A stretch of 64,000 bases of DNA from positions 186,001 through 250,000 of the forward strand of contig NZ_JADLQQ010000012.1 in the NCBI RefSeq assembly GCF_015477765.1, in the 5' to 3' direction. The stretch comes from Nocardia transvalensis (GTDB lineage: Bacteria; Actinomycetota; Actinomycetes; Mycobacteriales; Mycobacteriaceae). This document shows positions 24,143-33,061 of the stretch, piece by piece. The notes under the pieces are model-generated. The model was not told where the DNA came from. It saw only the letters and a list, made by a program, of their open reading frames with translations, and did not search any database. The number at the start of each line of letters is the position of its first letter. Within the stretch, counting starts at the first letter, position 1. Both the position numbers and the translations under genes were made by a program.

Positions 24143-27082
24143 TCAGCAGCGGTTGAGTTCTTGTTGCAGTGCGGCGAGATCGCGTGCGGCGGAGCCGGTC
24201 TCGACGGCTCCGGTGCGTTCGTACAGTGCGACCGCTTCTTGCAGGTCGACCTCGGCAGCGATGCGGTCGTCCAGACCTATCCGGCACCGGGCAGATCCGT
24301 GCAGTGCTCGGGCCTGCTCGAATGGACTCTGCATGCGGCGCGCCAGGCACAAGGCGTCGTCGTAGATCGCCAACGCTCGACGCAGGTCTCCGGACCCGGC
24401 CACCAGCGCCCCCATCCGGTTGAGCGCATCGGTTTCACCGGATCGGTGCCCGGCATCTCTATAGATCGTCAACGCCTGCTGCATCAGACCAGCGGCGGTC
24501 TGGTAGTCGCCGGTCAGATACCGCACCGAGCCCAGGTTGGCAAGGGCTTCGGCTTCACCGACCCGGTTGCCGATACTGTCGTAGATCGCGCGCGCCTGCC
24601 CGATCAGATCGGCCGCGACCGCATAGTCGCCGGTCAGGTACCGCACTCGACCGAGATTGTTGAGAGCGGACGCTTCACCGGACCGGTTGTCGATTTCCTG
24701 GTGGATTGCCAACGCCTGCTGTATCAGCTCGGCCGCCTCCGGGTAGCCACCGGTCCAATGTCGCATCCAACCCAGAGCATTGAGGGCATATGCTTCACCG
24801 GAGCGATTGTCGATCTCCCGGTAGAGTGTCAACACCTGCTGGATCAGATCGGCGGCAACCTGGTGCTCGCCGGTCAGATACCGCACCCAGGCCACGAGCA
24901 TGAGGGCAAAGGCTTCTTCGGCTCGACGGCCGATACCCCGGTAGATGGTCGCTGCCTGTTGTAGCGTATCGGCCGCTGCCGGGTAGTCGCCGGTCATCGA
25001 TTGCACGCCACCGAGGTAGTTGAGGACGGCGGCTTCGCCGGACTGGTGGCCGAGCTCTCGGTAGGTGGTCAACGCCTGCTGAAATAGATCGATCGCGGCG
25101 GCGTAGCCGCCGGTCAGGAACGCCAGACAACCCAGGAGATTGCGGGCGGAGGCCTCACCGGAACGGTTGCCGATCTCGCGGTAGATTGCCAGTACCTGCT
25201 GCAGTACGTCGGCTGCCATCGCATAGTCACCGGCCAGCAAGCGTGTCCACGCCAGAGTGCGTAGGGCAAACGCGCGGGCGGCGGGACTCCCGATACCGAC
25301 CCGGGTTTCCAGTACGTGCTGCAGCAGATCGGCTGCGACCGCGTAGTCGTCGGCGAGATATTCCGCTGCACCCAGAGCCACCAGTCCGGCGCTGAGGTCG
25401 TTGACATGCCCAGCCGTGGGTGCACGTTTATTGAACAGGATGGCAGTTTGCCACGCCCCGTGCAGGCGCAGTTCGCCGGTGAGCGCGTTGGTCAGGTCGA
25501 CTACGAGAGAGACCTTGCCGGTTGACGCGGCGTATTTCAGACAGGCCAGCAGGTTAGCCCGCTCCGCCTGCATCCACGTCAGGGCGGAGGCGTGCGTGGA
25601 CAGGTCCGGCATCGTCGCGGGTGCCGAGTCGGCGGGGGTCGCGCCCGCCGGATGTACGGCGGTCAGGCCCGTGTGCCGGTAGTAGTCGAGGAGTCGGTCG
25701 GTGGCGCGGGTGCGGTCGTCGATCGGGTCGTCGGCGGACAGGGTGCGAGCGTATTCGCGAAGCAGGTCGTGCAGGCGGTAACGGCCGGGTGCGGTTTCGT
25801 CGATCAGGTGGTCGGTGTAGAGGTCGTCGAGGGCGCGCCGAGCCGCGGACAGCGGGATGTTGTTCAGGGCGGCGACGGCGTAGGCGTCGAGGTCGGGTCC
25901 GGGATGCAGTGCCAGCCGGCGGAACAGGTGCTGCCGGTCCGGGGGCAGATCGGCATAGGAGGTGGTGAAGGCGGCGTGGACCGCGCGGTGGCCGGTATCG
26001 AGTTTGCCGAGCCGATCGTGGGTGGTGGCGAATTCCGCGGCCAGGCCGGGGATCGTCCAGGTGGGGTGGTGGGCCAGGCGCCCGGCCAGTAGCACGATCG
26101 CCAAGGGCAGATATCCGCACGACCGGACGATGTCGGCGACCGCCGAGGTATCGCTGCCGCTTGGAATGCGCTGTGCCACACGGCAGAACAAGTCAGCAGC
26201 GTTGGCCGGGTCGAGAGTGTTCAGCACCAGGGGAACGGCGCCGTCGAGGGCGACCAGTCGACGACGGCTGGTGATCAAGACCAGACATTCGGGGCCGGTG
26301 GGAAGCAGCGGTTCGATCTGGGCATGGTCACGAGCATCGTCGAGCACCACCAGGACCCGCCTGTGGGACAACCGATCCCGCCACAGATCACTACGTGCCT
26401 CGAGTGTGCCGGGGATGTGACCCGGAGCGATACCGAGGTCGGTGAGCAGTCTGGCGAGAACATCGAAGGGATCGGCGGGAGTTTGTCCCGGTGTGTGGGC
26501 GTTCAATTCGACGAAGAAGCGTCCGTCGGGGAACCGGTCATACAGCAGGTGCGCGGCGTGGGTGACCAGCGCGGTTTTGCCGACGCCGGGCATGCCGTCG
26601 ATGGTGTGGATGGAGACCACCCGGCCCGGGCCGGCCGCGTCGAGAATCCGGTGCAACTCGGCAGAGCGGCCGACGAACGTGTCGATGTCGCGTCGCAGCG
26701 CGGTCGTCACCACCGGGTGCGACGAGGGTTCCGCGTTCGCGGCCTGCCACAACCGCTGCCAGGCCGATCGGTTCGACAGGACGGAAGGAATCGGGCCGGA
26801 TGTCGCTTGGGCCAGCCGAATCAACGTCAACAGCACCGGCTCGAACGATTCGAACCGAGACGGCACATTGCGACCGGTCCGCCAATCGCTGATCCGCTGC
26901 ACCGAGAAACCGCGGACCTGACCGGGCGCCCGCGCGGCGCGCATCCGCTCCTCGGTCGCGTCGGCTACCCGCTGCAATGTGGGATTGCCGGCGGCCTCCC
27001 ACAGCTCCGCCAGCCTGGCCGCGAAAACCGCTCTAGGCGAACCGGTCTCGCCATGACCGCCAGATCGATCAACCCCACCCAC
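24143..27082 (-). CDS. STAND NTPase regulator: HTH-NB-ARC-TPR
   Basis: This is 979 residues from GTG 27082; an ATG at 27181 would also be in frame but has no good ribosome site and would run into the divergent promoter region. Residues 1-90 hold a cryptic HTH (QRISDWRTGRNVPSRFESF). The NB-ARC P-loop is GMPGVGKT (163-170), then RVLVVLDDARDH (Walker B) and LITSRRRL. A winged-helix segment follows, then about nine TPR-like units of 40 residues (GDYAMAADVLQQVLAIYREIG style). AfsR/SARP-type STAND proteins are ATP-driven switches that activate nearby genes. A closely related paralogue lies divergently at 27240. Confidence 0.9.
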   Translation of the reverse strand: MGGVDRSGGHGETGSPRAVFAARLAELWEAAGNPTLQRVADATEERMRAARAPGQVRGFSVQRISDWRTGRNVPSRFESFEPVLLTLIRLAQATSGPIPSVLSNRSAWQRLWQAANAEPSSHPVVTTALRRDIDTFVGRSAELHRILDAAGPGRVVSIHTIDGMPGVGKTALVTHAAHLLYDRFPDGRFFVELNAHTPGQTPADPFDVLARLLTDLGIAPGHIPGTLEARSDLWRDRLSHRRVLVVLDDARDHAQIEPLLPTGPECLVLITSRRRLVALDGAVPLVLNTLDPANAADLFCRVAQRIPSGSDTSAVADIVRSCGYLPLAIVLLAGRLAHHPTWTIPGLAAEFATTHDRLGKLDTGHRAVHAAFTTSYADLPPDRQHLFRRLALHPGPDLDAYAVAALNNIPLSAARRALDDLYTDHLIDETAPGRYRLHDLLREYARTLSADDPIDDRTRATDRLLDYYRHTGLTAVHPAGATPADSAPATMPDLSTHASALTWMQAERANLLACLKYAASTGKVSLVVDLTNALTGELRLHGAWQTAILFNKRAPTAGHVNDLSAGLVALGAAEYLADDYAVAADLLQHVLETRVGIGSPAARAFALRTLAWTRLLAGDYAMAADVLQQVLAIYREIGNRSGEASARNLLGCLAFLTGGYAAAIDLFQQALTTYRELGHQSGEAAVLNYLGGVQSMTGDYPAAADTLQQAATIYRGIGRRAEEAFALMLVAWVRYLTGEHQVAADLIQQVLTLYREIDNRSGEAYALNALGWMRHWTGGYPEAAELIQQALAIHQEIDNRSGEASALNNLGRVRYLTGDYAVAADLIGQARAIYDSIGNRVGEAEALANLGSVRYLTGDYQTAAGLMQQALTIYRDAGHRSGETDALNRMGALVAGSGDLRRALAIYDDALCLARRMQSPFEQARALHGSARCRIGLDDRIAAEVDLQEAVALYERTGAVETGSAARDLAALQQELNRC
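24270..25390 (-). repeat. 120-bp tandem TPR-coding repeats
   Basis: About nine 120-bp units encode 40-residue TPR-like repeats. Each has a conserved ALNxLGxVRYLTGDY core and the RSGEA linker. Unit sequences have diverged but keep phase, so the array is an old duplication. Confidence 0.75.
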
Positions 27083-27239
27083 GTTGACACAGAATACAGA
27101 CAACCGCGACGCTCTGTCCTGCAGTCCAACCAGAGACCGAGAAGTCCGTATGGGAAAGCGCCCTGTGAGCTGGGATGACAACGGCAGAACTACTCGGTCT
27201 GTATTCCGAGTTCGCCGCAGTGAGGTGCGTTCATCAGTA
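27083..27239. promoter_or_regulatory. Divergent promoter region between the paralogous STAND genes
   Basis: There are 157 bp between the two predicted starts (GTG 27082 minus, ATG 27240 plus). TTGACA at 27084-27089 is the only good hexamer noticed, without a matching -10. Both open frames extend across it on paper, but homology between the two proteins begins only inside the predicted coding parts. Confidence 0.4.
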
Positions 27240-30227
27240 ATGTGTGGCGTCGTGGGTGACGTTGCTTCGTCTCGCGATCACATCGGAAAACGTTCGGCAC
27301 GAGCGCTTTTCGCCGTCAGGCTGGCAGAGTTGTGGAAGGCCGCAGGGAATCCGACACTGCGGGGGGTCGCGTCCGCCGCCGAGGCTCGGATGCGGGCGGC
27401 GCAGGCCCCCGGACGCGGTGGTAGTGCCTCGGCACAGCGGATCAGCGATTGGCGGGCCGGTCGTAATGTGCCGTCGCGATTCGAATCGTTCGAGCCGGTG
27501 CTGTTGATCCTGATTCGGCTTGCGGAATCAGCGCCGAGCCCGGCCCCGCCGGTCCTGTTGAACAGGCTTGCTTGGCGGCATCTATGGAAAGCTGCGAGTG
27601 AGGAGCCCGATCCTGCCGGTGCACCGACGGCCTTTCCACAGCCGCGGATAGCGATGACCGCGTTACTGCGCGATATCGGCACGTTCGTCGGTCGCGATAT
27701 CGAATTACGCCGCATTCTCGATGCGGCGGGGCAGAGTAAGGTGGTGTCGGTCCAGAGCGTCGATGGAATGGCCGGCGTCGGGAAGACCGCACTTGTCACG
27801 CGAGCGGCGCACATGCTCTCCAGCCGTTATCCCGATGGCCGTTTCTTCGTCGAACTGAATGCTCACACCCGGGGACAAACTCCCGCCGATCCGTTCGATG
27901 TTCTCGGCAGGTTGCTCACCGATCTCGGAATTGCGCCAGGCCACATACCTGATTCGCTCGACACGCGTCGCGATCTGTGGCTGGATCGTCTGGCGGGTAA
28001 GCGGGTGCTGCTGGTTCTCGATGATGCCCGTGACCACGCCCAGATCGAACCACTGCTCCCTGCCGGAACCGATTGTTTGACCCTGATCACCAGCCGCCGC
28101 AGGCTCGTTGCCCTCGACGGCGCGCTACCGTTGACGCTGGACACTCTCGACCCCGAAAGCTCTGTCGAGCTGTTCTACCTTCTCGCACAACGCCGTCCGA
28201 GCGACGTCGACCTCACCGCGGCAGCAGAGATCGTCCGGTCGTGTGGGTACTTACCCTTGGCGATCGTGCTGCTTGCCGGGCGATTGGCCCACCATCCAAC
28301 CTGGACCCTTACCGGCGTGGCCGAGGAATTCGCCGCCAACCGTGATCGGCTGAGCGAGCTCGATGCCGGCGATCGAGCTGTTCGAGCCGCCTTCGCCATG
28401 TCTTACCAGAATCTACCGCCGGACCAGCAGCGACTGTTCCGGCGGTTGGGGATGCACCCGGGCCCTGCCCTCGATGCCTATGCCGTTGCCGCCCTCGAGG
28501 GCATCACACTGACGGCGGCGTGTCGCGGCCTCGAGGCCCTCTACACCGATCACCTCATCGACGAAATCACGCCGGGCCGCTACCGTCTCCACGACCTGCT
28601 CCGCGAATACGCTCAGAGCCTCGCGGCTGCCGATCCTGTCGAAGACAGTCATCGAGCCGTCGACCGACTCCTGAACTACTACAGGCACACGGCTATCACC
28701 GCTATCAGTCCGACGACGGCAATGCACCCGGCGTCTCCTTCCGACTCCGCCCTCGCACCGGTGCCCGAAGTGTCCACCTACGCTTCTGCTTCGGCGTGGA
28801 TGGGTGTCGAGCGTGCGAACCTGATGGCTTGTCTGGAATTCGCTGCCTCGAACAATCGGCTGTCTGATGTGATCGACCTGACCAACGCTCTCACCGGAGA
28901 GCTGCGCCTGCAGTGTCCTTGGCAGACCGCCGTCGTCTCCAAGCAACGTACCGGCGCTGCCGGACAGACCATCAGCGACCTCGGCGCGAGGGGAATTGCT
29001 TTGGCGGATCTGGGCACAGCAGACTATCTCGCCGATGACTACTCGGTCGCCGCCGATCTGTTGCAAAGGGTGCTGGAAAACCGAGGCGGCATTGATGATC
29101 CCGCTGTCCGGGCATTGGCCCTCCGCACATTGGCCTGGACACGTTTCTTGGCTGCTGACTACACCATCGCGGCGACCCTATTCGAGGAGGCGCTTGCGAT
29201 CGATAGAGAGGTCGCTGACCGATCGGGTGAGTTCGTCACCCTGAACATGTTGGCTTGGCTGAAGCACGTTACGGGTGACTACTGCACCGCAATCGGACTA
29301 CTGCAGCAGGCTTTGACAATCGATCAGGACCTGGGCAACCGATTCGGTGAAGCGATCGCCCTCTGCCAACTGGGCTGGTTGCACTACTTGACCACTGACG
29401 ATCCAGCTGCGGCCGATATGCTCCAGCGCGCAGCCGAAATTTATCGAGATACCGGCCACCGCGCCGAAGAAGCTTTCGCCAATTTCCTGCTGGCCTGGGT
29501 GCACTGCTTCAGGCGTGACTACGAGACGGGTACCGAGTTACTGCAACTCGTGCTGACAATCTACCGGCAACTGGAGCACCGCTCCGGCGAGGCCTTTGCT
29601 CTCAACAATCTGGCATGGATGAAGCAAATGGCCGGAAATTACCGGGTTGCGGCCGATTTCGTCCAACAGGCATTGGCGATCTACCGTGAAGTCGGCAATC
29701 GATCCGGTGAGGCGTCTGCCCTGAAGAACCTCGGTAGGGTGCACTGCCTGGCGGGGGAGTACGCAGCCGCTGCCGCTCTGTTACCGCAGGCGCTCACTCT
29801 CTACCAGAGCGTCGGCAACCGTATCGGTGAAGCCGAAGCACTGGGCGATCTGGGGTGGGTGCGGTATTCGACCGGCGACTACTCGGCTGCCGCCGATCTG
29901 ATGCAGCGTGCGCTGACAATCTTTCGCCGTGTCAACCATCGATCGGGCGTCGCGGAGTCCCTCAATCGGATTGGTGCGCTTCTGATCGGATCCGGCGATC
30001 TCCGGCAAGCCCTGGCAACTTACGACGAGGCGTTGAGCACGGCCCGTAACATACAGAATCCATTGGAACAGGCACGGGCGCTGGAAGGATCGGCCCGATG
30101 CCGAGTGCACCTCGGTCTCCGCGCCAGAGCGAAGGCCGATCTTCGTGAAGCAGTCACGCTCTACGAGAGCATAGGTGCACCCGAAACCGAGTCCGCTGCA
30201 ACATATCTCGCGGAGTTGTCGAGCTGA
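27240..30227 (+). CDS. STAND NTPase regulator, paralogue of the 24143-27082 gene
   Basis: This is 995 residues from ATG 27240; earlier starts (TTG 27084, ATG 27150) exist. The order is the same: HTH-like N-terminus with QRISDWRAGRNVPSRFESF, P-loop GMAGVGKT (176-183), LLVLDDARDH, LITSRRRLVALDG, then TPR units (about 600-960). NB-ARC stretches such as RFFVELNAHTRGQTPADPF match the divergent paralogue almost residue by residue, so the pair arose by inverted duplication. It ends 21 bp before the graspetide ligase, convergent. A role in that cluster's control is inferred only from proximity. Confidence 0.9.
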   Translation: MCGVVGDVASSRDHIGKRSARALFAVRLAELWKAAGNPTLRGVASAAEARMRAAQAPGRGGSASAQRISDWRAGRNVPSRFESFEPVLLILIRLAESAPSPAPPVLLNRLAWRHLWKAASEEPDPAGAPTAFPQPRIAMTALLRDIGTFVGRDIELRRILDAAGQSKVVSVQSVDGMAGVGKTALVTRAAHMLSSRYPDGRFFVELNAHTRGQTPADPFDVLGRLLTDLGIAPGHIPDSLDTRRDLWLDRLAGKRVLLVLDDARDHAQIEPLLPAGTDCLTLITSRRRLVALDGALPLTLDTLDPESSVELFYLLAQRRPSDVDLTAAAEIVRSCGYLPLAIVLLAGRLAHHPTWTLTGVAEEFAANRDRLSELDAGDRAVRAAFAMSYQNLPPDQQRLFRRLGMHPGPALDAYAVAALEGITLTAACRGLEALYTDHLIDEITPGRYRLHDLLREYAQSLAAADPVEDSHRAVDRLLNYYRHTAITAISPTTAMHPASPSDSALAPVPEVSTYASASAWMGVERANLMACLEFAASNNRLSDVIDLTNALTGELRLQCPWQTAVVSKQRTGAAGQTISDLGARGIALADLGTADYLADDYSVAADLLQRVLENRGGIDDPAVRALALRTLAWTRFLAADYTIAATLFEEALAIDREVADRSGEFVTLNMLAWLKHVTGDYCTAIGLLQQALTIDQDLGNRFGEAIALCQLGWLHYLTTDDPAAADMLQRAAEIYRDTGHRAEEAFANFLLAWVHCFRRDYETGTELLQLVLTIYRQLEHRSGEAFALNNLAWMKQMAGNYRVAADFVQQALAIYREVGNRSGEASALKNLGRVHCLAGEYAAAAALLPQALTLYQSVGNRIGEAEALGDLGWVRYSTGDYSAAADLMQRALTIFRRVNHRSGVAESLNRIGALLIGSGDLRQALATYDEALSTARNIQNPLEQARALEGSARCRVHLGLRARAKADLREAVTLYESIGAPETESAATYLAELSS
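29000..30150 (+). repeat. 120-bp TPR-coding repeats in the plus-strand paralogue
   Basis: The array has the same 40-residue periodicity as the minus-strand array (GDYxxAADLLQxALxIYRE, split by RSGEA linkers). Together the two arrays are inverted copies about 5 kb apart and could recombine, flipping the DNA between them. Confidence 0.65.
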
Positions 30228-30248
30228 CCTCCATTTTACCGACAACAC

Positions 30249-31304
30249 TCACGCAGGCCCGCCGAGCGATGCCAGCGTGTGGGGCCTTCCCGGCAGACCA
30301 CGGCGACTTGCATCCTCGTGGCCGCGCAAAAGTTGCTCCGCAATCGCTCTGCTGATTTTGAGACCGGTCATATCTTCGATCCACAGGTATTGACCATTGG
30401 GATTGATTTCCAGAAATACATAATGTCCATCTTTGCTTTTGATCATATCGATGGCGCCGAACTCCAGATCTAACTCCTCGACCAGGCTTACGCATTTTTG
30501 GCGCACTTCGAATGGAAGTTCGTGCACGCGATGTTCTATGGTGAGCACATCTCCACGTCTCCAGTCGACGGATGCGTCCTGATGTGATTGCGAATCCAAT
30601 TCGGCCGCGAAGACCGATCGCCCTACCACGGTTACGCGAAGCTCGACTTCTTTCTCGATGTACTCTTGAAAAAGGACAGGGCACGCCGAGAGCCGGGAAA
30701 TGCCTGCTTCGATGGTCGGCTGATCGAGAAGCGATGTGTAGATCTCGCCGACGACCGTCCCAGGATCCCACCTGCCCGCACGCTCGAACAGCGCCCCGTC
30801 ACCGACCGGCTTGTATATCACACCTCCGTCGTTACTCGATATGAACGCACGCGCGGTCGCCGGATCGTTTGTGTACACAGTCCTGGGCACCTTGAAGCCC
30901 AGGCGGGAGGCCGTGCGCAACTGACGCAGCTTGTTCGACGCCTTATTGATATTGTCCAGAGGACTGATCCAATACGCGTGCCGAAGTGCGTCATAGAGCC
31001 CGCGCAGGCCCTCGCGAGATTCACCGAAAGCAAACTCTAGTTCGTGGGGTCCGGTGTCGGGATGAAGGCGGGGCAGGCCCGGCTTGCGGTACCAGACCGC
31101 GTGCACCTCCGAACTTTTCGCAACCGAGCCGTCTTCGAGGGAGAAGGTGCAAAGATCTGCACCTTCTTCGATCGACTGCGACATGGTGATATTTGTTGGG
31201 AAGTCCGCGCCGTTGAGAAACCCATATTCGATACCCAGTTTCTCCAGCTCTACGACGACGAAGTATGCGTGGATGTCTCTTCGGTCACTGATGATTAAAA
31301 TCAT
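30249..31304 (-). CDS. ATP-grasp peptide ligase (graspetide maturase, MvdC/MvdD-like)
   Basis: This is 351 residues from ATG 31304, with GGGAGG eight bases upstream. The N-terminal domain begins MILIISDRRDIHAYFVVVEL. VWYRKPGLPRLHP is the family's (W)YRKP motif. The ATP-grasp core has GGVIYKPVGDGALFE, VLFQEYIEKEVELRV and the Mg/ATP motif EINPNGQYLWIE, all typical of graspetide ligases that make side-chain ester (or amide) bonds between Thr/Ser (or Lys) and Asp/Glu of a precursor. The gene follows the precursor gene by 26 bp on the same strand, so they form one operon. No methyltransferase or transporter gene sits beside it. Confidence 0.9.
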   Translation of the reverse strand: MILIISDRRDIHAYFVVVELEKLGIEYGFLNGADFPTNITMSQSIEEGADLCTFSLEDGSVAKSSEVHAVWYRKPGLPRLHPDTGPHELEFAFGESREGLRGLYDALRHAYWISPLDNINKASNKLRQLRTASRLGFKVPRTVYTNDPATARAFISSNDGGVIYKPVGDGALFERAGRWDPGTVVGEIYTSLLDQPTIEAGISRLSACPVLFQEYIEKEVELRVTVVGRSVFAAELDSQSHQDASVDWRRGDVLTIEHRVHELPFEVRQKCVSLVEELDLEFGAIDMIKSKDGHYVFLEINPNGQYLWIEDMTGLKISRAIAEQLLRGHEDASRRGLPGRPHTLASLGGPA

Positions 31305-31330
31305 CTCAGCCTCCCTGCCGCAATGATGTA

Positions 31331-31633
31331 TCAGTCGCAGTCGGCTCCCCATGGATCCAAGGTCGTGCCGGTCCAAACGTAGGTCTGATAATAGGTAGTG
31401 CAGGCCATGAGTGTCCTGTCCGGCTCACCTCTATCTTCTTTCGGCGTCGCGACCCATTCTCGAACTTTTTGCAGCAGCTCCGCGTACGGCAGCGGCTCCA
31501 GTGCGGACAGGTCTATGGCTGGATACCTCGGCGGAGTCGCCACAAGGGAGCCAAAGGTTGCACCCGTTGCTCGGGCCGCCCCCACCTGCTCACTCGCTAC
31601 CGTCGCAACCGAATTCCATTGAGTAGATCGCAT
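31331..31633 (-). CDS. Graspetide precursor peptide
   Basis: This is 100 residues from ATG 31633, with AGGAGG seven bases upstream; the frame is open 18 codons further but without a ribosome site. The leader (1-72) includes SLVATPPRYPAIDLSALEPL and a helix AELLQKVREW that could be the ligase recognition element. The core, about 73-100, has CTTYYQTYVWTGTTLDPWG, giving Thr at 79, 80, 84, 88, 90 and 91, Asp at 93, 98 and 100, and Cys at 78 and 99. There is no Lys in the core, so ester links only are expected. The pattern does not match microviridin (TxKYPSD) or plesiocin (TTxxxxEE) cores. Confidence 0.82.
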   Translation of the reverse strand: MRSTQWNSVATVASEQVGAARATGATFGSLVATPPRYPAIDLSALEPLPYAELLQKVREWVATPKEDRGEPDRTLMACTTYYQTYVWTGTTLDPWGADCD

Positions 31634-31696
31634 GGTGTCCTCCTGTTCGTATTCACCCTTCGCATCGAGTCTGGACCCCACCCACACCTATCGACG

Positions 31697-31714
31697 ATCC
31701 CTAGAACAAGGGAT
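31697..31714. promoter_or_regulatory. Inverted repeat upstream of the graspetide operon
   Basis: ATCCCT-AGAACA-AGGGAT is a perfect 6-bp inverted repeat with a 6-bp spacer, 64 bp upstream of the precursor start. It is a candidate operator for a local regulator. No clear -35/-10 pair was identified. Confidence 0.4.
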
Positions 31715-31772
31715 GGAAAGACACGCAGTCAGCCGCTTACGGCGCCACGCTTCCGGTGGGCGGCTCGGACGT

Positions 31773-32915
31773 TTACAGATAAGTGTTGTGCTCGCCCGCG
31801 CGCACGCTCAGCATATCGTCGGCAAACACCGGGACGAAGCCCACGATCACCAGCAGGAGCAGCTGCGCCCAGCCCACCCACACAACGCCGACGGGAGCCG
31901 TCGCCAGCACGGCCGACGCGCCGACCAGCCGCAGCCAGGGCCGCGGCAGGCGCAGGACGAGCCGGAAACAACACTGCCCGAACAGGAACAGCGCGACGCC
32001 ACCCGACAGGGCCAGCGCGGCCGATACCGGCACCGACCGATGCCCTTGGGCAAGAACGGATCTGATGCCCGCCGCGATGAGGATGACGCCCACCAGCATG
32101 GGGTACAGCGCGTATCCGTAGGCGAACGCGGCGATTCGGCCGCGCCGCGGCCCCGGCACCGCCGCGAGCGCGTGCTCGCCGCGCTCGTCGTCCATGCCGA
32201 AGTACGCCCACCACAGCATCGAGGCGAGGGTCAGCGCGAGCGCGACCATGGCGAGCAGCGGGATCGTGAGGTCCTCGCCCGCCAGGCCCGCACCGATGGC
32301 TACCACCGATTCACCGATCGCGATGAGCAGCACCAGGCCGTGCCGTTCGCAGAAATGCGCTGTACGGACGACGAATTCGCCGGTATCGAACACGTAGGGC
32401 GTCACGATCTGCACCATCAGGGCCGCGGCCCAGAGCAGATAGCGCGGCCAGCCATGGACGCATCCGCCGATCAGCACGAGCACGGCGCAGGTGGTGTTGG
32501 GCGGCACGAGCCGCAGCGCCGCCGCGGACACCCGAGCTCCGGCATTCGCCCAGAACAGCACCGAGTGCATGACATTGACCACCGCATACCCCAGCGCAAA
32601 GGCGAGTCCGAAGCCCTCGAAGGCGCCCGGAATCGCGACGGCGATCACGAGGAACCCGAACATGCCCACCAACAGACCGGTGCGGCGAGCCGTCGAAGTC
32701 GGTGCTACCTCGTTGGTCAGCCACACATAGCCGCTGTACATCCACCACGTGAGGGCGAATACCAGCACCACCCGCCCCAGCGCGGGCCATCCGGGATGTT
32801 CGGTGAACGCGTGCGTCAGCTGCGTCACCGTGAAGACGAACACGAGATCGAAGAACAGCTCCAGGGTCGAGGCGCGCATCTGCCCGCCCTCGGCGTCTGG
32901 GATATCGCTGGTCAC
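31773..32915 (-). CDS. LtrA-family membrane protein
   Basis: This is 380 residues from GTG 32915; a GTG at 33017 would add 34 residues and neither has a clear ribosome site. The family signature is at the start, STLELFFDLVFVFTVTQLTH. About ten hydrophobic segments follow, with conserved YVWLTNEV, ERHGLVLLIAIGES and WWAYFGMDDERGEHAL. LtrA (low temperature requirement A) proteins are uncharacterised multi-spanning membrane proteins. It is on the same strand as, and upstream of, the graspetide genes with a 139-bp gap. Co-transcription or transport of the peptide is possible but unproven. Confidence 0.85.
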   Translation of the reverse strand: MTSDIPDAEGGQMRASTLELFFDLVFVFTVTQLTHAFTEHPGWPALGRVVLVFALTWWMYSGYVWLTNEVAPTSTARRTGLLVGMFGFLVIAVAIPGAFEGFGLAFALGYAVVNVMHSVLFWANAGARVSAAALRLVPPNTTCAVLVLIGGCVHGWPRYLLWAAALMVQIVTPYVFDTGEFVVRTAHFCERHGLVLLIAIGESVVAIGAGLAGEDLTIPLLAMVALALTLASMLWWAYFGMDDERGEHALAAVPGPRRGRIAAFAYGYALYPMLVGVILIAAGIRSVLAQGHRSVPVSAALALSGGVALFLFGQCCFRLVLRLPRPWLRLVGASAVLATAPVGVVWVGWAQLLLLVIVGFVPVFADDMLSVRAGEHNTYL

Positions 32916-33061
32916 GAGCAGAGAGTAGAGCCCGGCACCCGGCGTGTCGTGGGATTGAGCCTTGCGTGGCGCCGTCGACGTAACCGTCGACCGAAGCCTG
33001 CCCGACGGTGCGGTCACTTGGCGGGCAGGGCCTGGTCGAACAGTTCGTCTTCCTCGCCGGC

